From Gemmataceae bacterium (GTDB lineage: Bacteria > Planctomycetota > Planctomycetia > Gemmatales > Gemmataceae), in assembly GCA_026419115.1 (NCBI GenBank), contig JAOAAA010000029.1, positions 1 to 34,213 of the forward strand: 34,213 bases of DNA, in the 5' to 3' direction. The translations under genes and the position numbers were made by a program. Under the pieces are notes generated by a model. The model was not told where the DNA came from. It made no database searches and saw only the letters and a program-made list of their open reading frames with translations. The first letter of the stretch is position 1. The number at the start of each line of letters is the position of its first letter. This document shows, piece after piece, positions 16,558 through 23,255 of the stretch.

Positions 16558-17826
16558 TTATTTATAGAATTGTTTACCCAGTAACCCATGAACTTCGGCC
16601 GATTGTCGAACAATAATGCTCATGCTGGGCCAATGGAAGGTGATTTCGCCTTTTCCACCAAGGCCGGCATCTTTCCATGAACTGGCATCGGTCGATTTTT
16701 TAATCGTATCGATGATGGCGTTCACATTGTCCCGCAGTTGTTGTTGATCGAGCAGGGCAAATCGTGGGTCCGGAAAGGCAGGGGCCGTGCGAACCAAATC
16801 CCCAATGTAATAAACGCGGGTTTCCATCATCGTGGCTGCTCGTTCCTTCGTCACCACTTGGATGGTGTTGTTTTTGATGATGTACGCTAAACCATATTGT
16901 TCTAGGGCCGCCCTCAGGGCGGTGCGGGCAGAAACCGGTCCGCGCGTATCGATCGAGGAGGGGGTACTCGATTCCACCATAGCTTCTTGCAGTGAGGCTT
17001 TTTCTAACAAAATGGGTTGCTTGATCGAATCAGAAATCGATTTGATGATCTCCTCAAACGCAGCATCTTTCAATTTCAAAGAAACCGGAGTATCAAGCGC
17101 CACCAGAATGGCTTTGAGTTTCGGATCGAGTTGCGGTTTGCGTTTCTCAGTGATTTCCTTCCAGCGTTTTGGATCGAACTCCATTTCTTCTTTCGGGAGA
17201 ACGGCCGACTTATCCAGTCCGACCATCGTTTTGCGAATGCGATCGACCTGTTCGGCTTGCATTTGCCGCACTTCATCGATGGTGATTCGTTTGTTGAGCA
17301 AATCGGGGAGAACCAAGACCGTCGGGGAGGTAGGGTATTTGGCCAACAGGGCATCGATTTCTTTTTTGGCTTGCTTATCTTCACCGGCACGGATGAGAGC
17401 GTTCATCGTGTCGATCCCGCGTTTGATCTCGGCCGCTTCGTCGGCAGCGGCTTTCACCCGTGCGAGTTCGGCGGCTTTCGGATCGTTACCAATCGCCCCT
17501 TTGGGGTCGGCCAGAGCTGGCTTTTCTCCTTTCTCTGCCAAGCGGATTCCTTCCAGTAATTGGGCACGCCAGATTTTTTTATTGGCATCGGGAAGGATCG
17601 GGTCATCGATGGCGAACAGTGTGCGCCGTAATCGCTCCGCCGCTTTGATCCCTTGGCCCGATTGTTGCAGCCGAGCCGCCTCGGCAAAGGCCGCTTTGAT
17701 TTCGGCTTCCACTTTCTGAATCATGATTTGCCGACGGGCTTCCTCGGCCTTGAGAGGATCGGACTGAGCCTCGGAAAGCCCCGTGATTAATAAGAGCAAA
17801 GTGAATACGAACAACAAACGATACAT
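16558..17826 (-). CDS. Exported protein with secretin/TonB short N-terminal (STN)-like domain
   Basis: The 422-residue protein uses the ATG at 17826, which has AGGAG 10 nt upstream and gives a signal peptide (MYRLLFVFTLLLLITGLSEA). Residues about 22-200 are charged and helical, with coiled-coil character. Residues about 241-327 show an STN/secretin-N-like pattern: 'VSLKLKDAAFEEIIKSISD', then 'RTALRAALEQYGLAYIIKNN' and 'TIQVVTKERA'. The tail 'VYYIGDLV' also resembles the sequence after such domains in planctomycete GspD-like proteins. There is no secretin channel domain, so it is not a pore itself. It may bind a polymer or membrane partner in the periplasm. nadC follows 82 bp downstream. An antisense ORF of 295 codons covers much of it and is rejected. 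Confidence 0.65.
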   Translation of the reverse strand: MYRLLFVFTLLLLITGLSEAQSDPLKAEEARRQIMIQKVEAEIKAAFAEAARLQQSGQGIKAAERLRRTLFAIDDPILPDANKKIWRAQLLEGIRLAEKGEKPALADPKGAIGNDPKAAELARVKAAADEAAEIKRGIDTMNALIRAGEDKQAKKEIDALLAKYPTSPTVLVLPDLLNKRITIDEVRQMQAEQVDRIRKTMVGLDKSAVLPKEEMEFDPKRWKEITEKRKPQLDPKLKAILVALDTPVSLKLKDAAFEEIIKSISDSIKQPILLEKASLQEAMVESSTPSSIDTRGPVSARTALRAALEQYGLAYIIKNNTIQVVTKERAATMMETRVYYIGDLVRTAPAFPDPRFALLDQQQLRDNVNAIIDTIKKSTDASSWKDAGLGGKGEITFHWPSMSIIVRQSAEVHGLLGKQFYK

Positions 17827-18008
17827 GGTGTTGATCTCCTTTTGGAGAGCCGATCTTCCTGAAATTGTAGCAGATTCTCCCCCGTTCCGATACGGGAATG
17901 ATCCCGTGTGAAAAACAAGGTTCGCTAATCTCATTAAACCAAAACGAAACCAAAACGGGATTTGTTAGCACAAATTGCAATCAATCGGACGAAAGTAAAA
18001 TCCCCCCG

Positions 18009-18112
18009 ATCGATTTATTGAGCGCAACCCGACGGGATTCGGTGAAAAAGCCCTTGATCCGACTCGTGAGATGAGCGAATCGATTTATTAAGCGCAACCC
18101 GACGGGATTCGG
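18009..18112. repeat. 34-bp direct repeat, period 70 bp
   Basis: Positions 18009-18042 and 18079-18112 match at 33 of 34 positions. The core AACCCGACGGGATT contains a small dyad (CCCGACGGG). The units lie in mid-intergenic space and do not copy a neighbouring gene end. Confidence 0.9.
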
Positions 18113-18223
18113 GGTACTTATTCGGGACAAATGCCAAGATATTGAAGAAGGGTTTCGCCGGCCGGACGTTGTCTTGGGGAACCCCACACTTGGAATAGAC
18201 TGGTCTACCGGCGGGGATTGCTC

Positions 18224-18252
18224 TTGTATCCAGCTTCGTAAGTGCTTATACT
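18224..18252 (+). promoter_or_regulatory. Sigma-70-type promoter for ACT-domain gene
   Basis: A weak -35 TTGTAT (18224-18229) and a good -10 TATACT (18247-18252) are exactly 17 bp apart. Transcription would start near 18259, about 23 nt before the ATG at 18282. Confidence 0.5.
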
Positions 18253-18281
18253 CGAAGAATAACGACTTGCCGAGGTTTGAT

Positions 18282-18773
18282 ATGAGTTTAGGTGAAGGGG
18301 CGAGCGATGATTTAGCAACCGCGCGCGGACGGGATTGGCCCAGTGTGCGTCAATTCAACGTCTTTATGGCCAATCGCCTAGGGGCGTTGATGGATGTGGT
18401 CCGCCGATTTGAATCGACCGACATCCAAATTGTTTCTTTAACGGTTGTAGATTCGGCCGATTGTGCGATTATCCGGATGGTTCTCTCGGACCCCGAACGG
18501 GCCACCGAGATTTTTGAAGCAGCGGATATGATGTACACCGAGACCGATTTGATTGTCCTAAAACTTCCGAATGGCCGCCAACCTTTGGCCACCATCTGCA
18601 AGGCCCTTCTCGCGGCCGAGATTAGCATTCATTATGCCTATCCTTTGATGATCGGTGTGGGACCCGAAGGAAGTACGGCGTTGGCCATTCACGTTGACGA
18701 TCACGCCACGGCGGTGACCACTCTTATGGAAAAAGGGTTCACGTTATACACCGAAAACGATTTGTTGGAGTAG
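18282..18773 (+). CDS. ACT-domain regulatory protein
   Basis: The 163-residue protein starts at the ATG at 18282, with GAGG 6 nt upstream and a promoter just before it; an upstream in-frame start would precede that promoter. 'SVRQFNVFMANRLGALMDVV' and 'DIQIVSLTVVDSADCAIIRMVLSD' form the first ACT unit (about residues 18-80). 'PLATICKALLAAEISIHYAYPL' and 'GSTALAIHVDDHATAVTTL' form a second (about 90-155). ACT pairs bind small ligands, usually amino acids, and regulate an enzyme. No catalytic domain is attached and no amino-acid biosynthesis gene is adjacent, so the ligand and target are unknown. Confidence 0.85.
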   Translation: MSLGEGASDDLATARGRDWPSVRQFNVFMANRLGALMDVVRRFESTDIQIVSLTVVDSADCAIIRMVLSDPERATEIFEAADMMYTETDLIVLKLPNGRQPLATICKALLAAEISIHYAYPLMIGVGPEGSTALAIHVDDHATAVTTLMEKGFTLYTENDLLE

Positions 18774-18822
18774 CCTTCGCGAGATTGGGAATCCTCCTAT
18801 CCGCGATAGTTGGAGGCAAAAC

Positions 18823-19347
18823 GTGCACCCTTTTGAGAACGGATCGGAGGCCAATCCAAATCACCTCTCACCGCAGGAGGAACTCCGACGAGTGAAAATT
18901 CACGCCAGCGACCTATCCCATTCTTTACCATCGGAGGAGGAACTCCGTGCCGATTATGACGATCAACCACAGTATCCAACACGAAGTGTGACCCCATCGA
19001 CTTGGATGGGACTCATTGCAACAGGGATTGCGACTTTGCTTGCGCTCGGCAGTGTTTTCATCGAGGGTTGGGCCATCAAGTTATTGGTTCTCGCATTTGG
19101 CCTGATGTTTGCGATTTCGGGATTCGTGATGAGCTGGGAAGGGTTAGGCTCGTTGCGGCTACGTCCATTTTGTGGTAGAAACGATTCTTCTCCTGAAATT
19201 CCTGTTTCTGGGGAAAGCCAACGGCCCGAAATTCCTGTTGTGTGGTTCGTTCGTCTCTCCTGTTTATTCTCGGCAGTAGTGGCTTTGTTTTATCTGGTGG
19301 TGTGTGGTGGGACGATGATTCTCCTTGTGGTTGCCTTTGGGGAATAA
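18823..19347 (+). CDS. Membrane protein, unrecognised family
   Basis: The 174-residue protein starts at a GTG with GGAGG 6 nt upstream (18812-18816), which decides the start. About 60 polar residues come first, holding a small internal repeat ('PQEELR' and 'SEEELR', from GGAGGAACTCCG copies in the DNA). Two hydrophobic segments follow (about 61-78 and 84-105), then a Ser/Pro-rich linker with 'PEIPV' twice, then a last segment (about 143-170). It sits 49 bp after the ACT gene on the same strand and may share its transcript. I do not recognise the family and propose no function. Confidence 0.7.
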   Translation: MHPFENGSEANPNHLSPQEELRRVKIHASDLSHSLPSEEELRADYDDQPQYPTRSVTPSTWMGLIATGIATLLALGSVFIEGWAIKLLVLAFGLMFAISGFVMSWEGLGSLRLRPFCGRNDSSPEIPVSGESQRPEIPVVWFVRLSCLFSAVVALFYLVVCGGTMILLVVAFGE

Positions 19348-19423
19348 ATTCGCGGACCCGCTTTGGAGTGAGAGAAAACGATTGCTTGCTTGCTTGGGAG
19401 AAAACCATTGCTTGGATGAGAGA

Positions 19424-19479
19424 GAATTTCTCTGCAGAAAAGATGGGATCATTCTGCGAGGAGGAAGGGGTTACTCTGC
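19424..19479. repeat. 22-bp imperfect tandem repeat spanning the kinase stop codon
   Basis: Read on the minus strand, GCAGAGTAACCCC (holding the kinase TAA stop), GCAGAATGATCCC and GCAGAGAAATTC occur at 22-bp intervals. The second unit keeps an in-register stop (TGA at 19449-19451); the third does not. Confidence 0.65.
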
Positions 19480-20904
19480 GGAAGGTACGGGAATTGCGTT
19501 GAGAAGATGGTCGGTGATTTGCCGCATTTGCACGGGTCTTTTGAGAATCAGGCCCGCTTCGTTAGTGCGGATTTCGTGAACAATATCTTCTTGATCGGGA
19601 TTGATGATGACGATCCCCGTGCAATCGAGTCGGCGACCTTGTGCTTCGCGAATCACCTTCATGTAGGCATTGGCTCCTTCTTCTCCGGCGGTGCCAATAT
19701 CGACAATCAGGCCATGGAAAGGTTGCTGAGAATAGCGTTGAGCGGCCCGATTGGCATCCGAGGCGATTAAAACCCGATAGCCTGCTTTTTTGAGTTTCTC
19801 GCGAAAGGCATCTTGAAGTTTGAGGTTCCCTTCGACCACATAAATCGTCGGAGGGCCTTCGGGGGTCGGTTTGCGAGGCACCCCACCTTCAAGTTCGGTT
19901 CGGGCTAGGGTAATGGCACTGAGAAGTTGATCGTAGGTTTGGTAGCGTTCTGCCGGATCAAAGGCGACCATTCGGGCCAAGATGTCGAAAACCGCAGGGG
20001 GAAGATCGGGGTCATCGCGATTGAGCAGTTCCGCCACTTTGTAGCGTTCCCTTTGCATGCGAGCGCGAGCATCCTTGGTTGGGGTCAACAACGGGCGCCC
20101 TGTGAGCATCTCGTGGAAGGTGCAACCCAAAAAGTAAATGTCGCTGCGGGGATCGCCTGCTTTGGCACCGGTTGCTTTTTCTAGACCGGCATAATCAACT
20201 GTCCGATCGATTTCCCCACCTTCTTCTTTGGCACCGCCGGCAATCTCAGCTAAGCCGAAATCGACGAGTTTGGCCGACTTGGTGGCAGAAATCAAAATGT
20301 TGGTGGGCTTCAAATCCCGATGGGTTAACCCCATGGAGAGGGCGTATTCCAAGCCCGAGGCGGTTTCCTCTAAAAGTCGCAGCGACTCGGTGGGGGACAA
20401 TTTTTTGCGGATGGCCAAAAAGTCGCGGAGATTCCCCCCTTCGACGAATTCCATCACAATGTAGTATTGCCCCGTGACCACATCCTGAGAAACCAAAATA
20501 ATGCTCACGATCGAGGGATGTCGCATGGCCATGCCGACCTTCCCTTCTCGTTCAAAGAGTTCGATTTTTCGCGGATCGTTCGACCACTTGCGGCGAAGCA
20601 CTTTCATGGCAACGACTTCCCCTGTACGGGGATTATCGGCACGGTAAACTCGGCCGAAACTTCCAGCAGCGATGCGGTATAAAAGGCGATAGCCCCCGAG
20701 AAAATAGCCGTCGGTATCACCCTTGATGAGTTTCGAGGCTTGCCAAGGGGTCAGTTGTCCTTTGCGCTCGAGATGCCGGAGTAAATCGACGGCAGGGGCG
20801 GTCTTATCACCCAGATCGATGAGGGCATCCTGTAATTGATCTTCGCTGATTAAACCCAGTCGGACGGCTTCCTTTCCCAGCGTGGCGGCGTCTGTTGAAC
20901 TCAT
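19471..20904 (-). CDS. Ser/Thr protein kinase with C-terminal receiver-like domain
   Basis: The protein has 477 residues from the ATG at 20904. An in-frame TTG 27 bp upstream is less likely because a TATAAT -10 overlaps it. Residues 1-66 are a planctomycete-type leader ('RLGLISEDQLQDALIDLG', 'KGQLTPWQASKLIKG'). The kinase (about 72-335) has the glycine loop 'AAGSFGRVY', catalytic K101, 'HRDLKPTN' (195-202) and DFG (215-217), so it should be active. After a proline-rich linker, residues 353-470 resemble a response-regulator receiver: D402 in 'HGLIVDIG' and K455 in 'LILKRPV'. However, the acidic pair is reduced to 'VVEGN' and the conserved Thr/Ser is missing. The receiver is therefore probably a pseudo-receiver or ligand sensor. 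No membrane segment is seen. The gene is divergent from the FAH-family gene. Confidence 0.88.
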   Translation of the reverse strand: MSSTDAATLGKEAVRLGLISEDQLQDALIDLGDKTAPAVDLLRHLERKGQLTPWQASKLIKGDTDGYFLGGYRLLYRIAAGSFGRVYRADNPRTGEVVAMKVLRRKWSNDPRKIELFEREGKVGMAMRHPSIVSIILVSQDVVTGQYYIVMEFVEGGNLRDFLAIRKKLSPTESLRLLEETASGLEYALSMGLTHRDLKPTNILISATKSAKLVDFGLAEIAGGAKEEGGEIDRTVDYAGLEKATGAKAGDPRSDIYFLGCTFHEMLTGRPLLTPTKDARARMQRERYKVAELLNRDDPDLPPAVFDILARMVAFDPAERYQTYDQLLSAITLARTELEGGVPRKPTPEGPPTIYVVEGNLKLQDAFREKLKKAGYRVLIASDANRAAQRYSQQPFHGLIVDIGTAGEEGANAYMKVIREAQGRRLDCTGIVIINPDQEDIVHEIRTNEAGLILKRPVQMRQITDHLLNAIPVPSAE

Positions 20905-20930
20905 AACAAAAATTCTTAATAAATGAGGCA

Positions 20931-20936
20931 ATTATA
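20931..20936 (-). promoter_or_regulatory. Candidate -10 element for the kinase gene
   Basis: TATAAT reads on the minus strand at 20936-20931, with no clear -35. It would start transcription about 20 nt before the ATG at 20904, which favours that start over the upstream TTG. Confidence 0.35.
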
Positions 20937-21066
20937 TTACGATAACGACCAAAACTGGTTCCTTCAACATTATCTCACAATAAGATTCCCTATAAAACCC
21001 CTCAAAGGTATAAAAAACCTACCTTGAGTTCCCAAAAATGGTTTCTTCCCTAAGTTTGAGAAAGAC

Positions 21067-21927
21067 ATGAAATTAGCTACTCTGAACACACCTCATGGTC
21101 CCTGTCCTGCGGTTTTGGCGAATGGTCATTACATCGATCTGATTGCTGCGGATGGTAATCTGCCCCGTTCGGTCCGCGAAATTATCGCTTCTCCCGCTCA
21201 TATAGCTACCGTGGCCGAAATTGCCAAACGCCCGCATGCCTTGGGGGTTCCTGAATCTTCCGCTCGATTGTGTGCCCCGATTCCGGACCCGCAAAAGATT
21301 GTTTGTGTGGGACTGAATTACAAGGATCATGCCATCGAAAGTAAAATGCCCATCCCGAAGGAACCCGTTTTGTTCAACAAATTTCCTTCTGCGTTAATTG
21401 GTCACGGCGAGCCGATCGTTCTTCCAAAAGTCTCGACCAAGGTGGACTACGAGGCCGAGTTGGTGATTGTGGTAGGGAAAAAAGGGCGCCATATTTCCGA
21501 GGCCCAAGCTATGGATCATGTGGCAGGCTATTGTGTCGGCCATGATGTTTCTGCCCGAGATTGGCAACTCGAAAAAGACGGCAAACAATGGATGGTGGGG
21601 AAAACCTTTGATACTTTTGCTCCGGTCGGTCCCGTCTTGGTTACCAAGGACGAGATTCCCGATCCGCATCGTTTAGGGATTCACTTCCGCTTGAACGGGA
21701 AAACGATGCAGTCGAGCAATACCGAACAAATGATCTTCTCGGTGGCACAAATCATTTCCTATATTTCGATTGTCTTCACGTTGGAACCGGGTGATCTGAT
21801 CTTTACGGGGACTCCTCCCGGAATCGGACATGCGTTGAATCCGCCCGTCTACCTCAAAGCCGGTGATGTGGCCGAGGTCGAAATCGAAAAACTTGGTATT
21901 TTGCGTAACCCCGTGGTGGCGGAATAA
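21067..21927 (+). CDS. Fumarylacetoacetate hydrolase (FAH)-family protein
   Basis: The 286-residue protein shows the FAH fold throughout. 'KIVCVGLNYKDHAIES' and 'PVLFNKFPSALIGHGEPI' are followed by the metal-binding 'VDYEAELVIVVGKKG'. 'GYCVGHDVSARDWQ', 'GKTFDTFAPVGPVL' and 'PGDLIFTGTPPGIG' complete the active site. Members hydrolyse or decarboxylate small keto or enol acids in aromatic or sugar-acid breakdown, with Mg or Mn bound by acidic residues. The substrate cannot be set from sequence. GAGAAAG precedes the ATG. corA starts 3 nt after its stop, suggesting one transcript. Confidence 0.92.
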   Translation: MKLATLNTPHGPCPAVLANGHYIDLIAADGNLPRSVREIIASPAHIATVAEIAKRPHALGVPESSARLCAPIPDPQKIVCVGLNYKDHAIESKMPIPKEPVLFNKFPSALIGHGEPIVLPKVSTKVDYEAELVIVVGKKGRHISEAQAMDHVAGYCVGHDVSARDWQLEKDGKQWMVGKTFDTFAPVGPVLVTKDEIPDPHRLGIHFRLNGKTMQSSNTEQMIFSVAQIISYISIVFTLEPGDLIFTGTPPGIGHALNPPVYLKAGDVAEVEIEKLGILRNPVVAE

Positions 21928-21929
21928 TC

Positions 21930-22937
21930 GTGCCTGCGACCTTCTTTTTGTGGAATGCCCAAACCAATTCCGGGGCTTGGCTTGACCTAAAGGACCTGCC
22001 CCCTTCCCCTCGGGAGCTTCCCGAAGGGGCCATCTGTTGGATCGATTTGCAATCACCTTCGCCGAATGAATTGGAACGAGTTTTCACCCAATTTCTTCCG
22101 ATCCATCCCCTTTCGATTGAGGATATTACCCGATTGCAACGCCAACCCGATGAGGCCCCCCACTTCTCCAAGGTCGAAGAATTTCCCGATTATCTCTTGG
22201 TGATTGTCAACCCTTTGGAACCGAACCAACTCGATAGCGAATCGGGCTGTGTGCATGGCCAATTCTCGGCCGTGCTGACTCATTCGGTTCTGATTACCCA
22301 TCATACCGGAGACTCGATTCTCACCCAACATGTGCGAGAATCGTTGCAAAAAAATCCCCAACAGGCCAACCGTGGGCCAGATTATCTTTTGCATCTGTTG
22401 CTCGATTATATGGTCGATCAATATGCCCCGACGGTGGATACCATTCTGGAAGAGCTGGACGAAATAGAATCGATCATCTTTCAAGAACCTAATTCTGCCA
22501 CATTAAACCGGCTCCTTCTTTTGAAACGTCGCATTGTTCATCTGCGTAAAACCCTGATTATGGAGCGCGAAGTTTTAGCTCGTTTAATCCGTGGCGAGTT
22601 TGAATTGGTCGATGATCGCGAAGTGGCTTACTACCGGAATGTTTATGACCATTTGGTTCGTTATGCCGAGTTGCTAGAAACTTCGCGGGAAATGGTTTCG
22701 GACCTCATGCAAACCCAATTGGCAGCCGTTTCTAACCGCCTCAACGGGGTCATGAAAGGGTTAGCTACTATCTCAACAATCATTTTGCCGATGACGCTGA
22801 TTTCTGGCATTTATGGGATGAACTTCGAGTTTATGCCAGAACTCAAATGGGTGATCGGGTATCCCCTTGCTTTGAGTATGATGGTGCTAGCCGCTGCCGT
22901 TTCTCTATACTTTTTTAGGCGGCAAAAATGGATTTAG
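21930..22937 (+). CDS. corA: CorA-family magnesium/divalent cation channel
   Basis: The 335-residue protein has a long cytoplasmic N-terminal domain ('PLSIEDITRLQRQPDEAPHF') and a long helical stalk ('ILEELDEIESIIFQ'). Two C-terminal membrane helices enclose the GMN signature ('LISGIYGMNFEFMPELKW'). The last hydrophobic helix and basic end ('FRRQKWI') are typical. It forms a pentameric inner-membrane Mg2+ channel. The start is GTG, 2 nt after the FAH gene stop, so translation is probably coupled. Divalent cation choice (Mg, Co, Ni or Zn) is not decided by the motif. Confidence 0.93.
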   Translation: MPATFFLWNAQTNSGAWLDLKDLPPSPRELPEGAICWIDLQSPSPNELERVFTQFLPIHPLSIEDITRLQRQPDEAPHFSKVEEFPDYLLVIVNPLEPNQLDSESGCVHGQFSAVLTHSVLITHHTGDSILTQHVRESLQKNPQQANRGPDYLLHLLLDYMVDQYAPTVDTILEELDEIESIIFQEPNSATLNRLLLLKRRIVHLRKTLIMEREVLARLIRGEFELVDDREVAYYRNVYDHLVRYAELLETSREMVSDLMQTQLAAVSNRLNGVMKGLATISTIILPMTLISGIYGMNFEFMPELKWVIGYPLALSMMVLAAAVSLYFFRRQKWI

Positions 22938-23255
22938 AGCAAGCCCAAGGAGAGGGGGGCGCGTTCACCATCCACGCTGGGAATTTTTGTCGCGGACAAT
23001 CGGGCTTTTTCAGGCTAAGGCAACCACCTCGAAACCCCTCTCGAATCCCCCGCTTTGAGCTTGCGAAGGTCTCGGGAACGAGTTTTTTCGATATTGTTCT
23101 TAAATTATTATCTACAAAGGGTTTGTGTTAGTACAATTCTGTGGGCTTTGCCTATCATTTTCGGGTCGTTCTCCGTAAAATAACACAAGGAATTTGTGAG
23201 AAATTTTTAGCTCATTTCGCACAGGTTTTCGCCCCAATAATAATCGAGAACATTT
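22938..23255 (+). other. Intergenic region upstream of gyrB
   Basis: These 318 bp lie between corA and gyrB. The first half is GC-rich and ends in a weak hairpin with a T-run; the second half is AT-rich. A TACAAT (23132-23137) could be the gyrB -10, but there is no -35 17 bp upstream. No ORF is convincing. Confidence 0.4.
23073..23090 (+). terminator. Weak hairpin with T-run after corA
   Basis: CTCG (23073-23076) and CGAG (23081-23084) pair across a GGAA loop and are followed by six T. The stem is only 4 bp, so termination is uncertain. Confidence 0.3.

Larger units (their letters stand above)
17827..18281. other. Divergent intergenic region with repeat and promoter
   Basis: These 455 bp separate the STN gene (minus) from the ACT-domain gene (plus). 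They hold a 34-bp direct repeat (18009-18112) and a sigma-70-type promoter (18224-18252). No convincing ORF or structured RNA was found in the rest. Confidence 0.5.

Noticed and set aside
16832-17719. Plus-strand open frame of 295 codons opposite the STN-domain gene
   Set aside because: Its Ser/Arg-rich translation has no recognisable domain, and the minus-strand frame has a signal peptide, a ribosome site and a recognisable domain.
17827-18281. Search for tRNA or small structured RNA
   Set aside because: No cloverleaf or known RNA motif could be made out by eye here or in the other long gaps.
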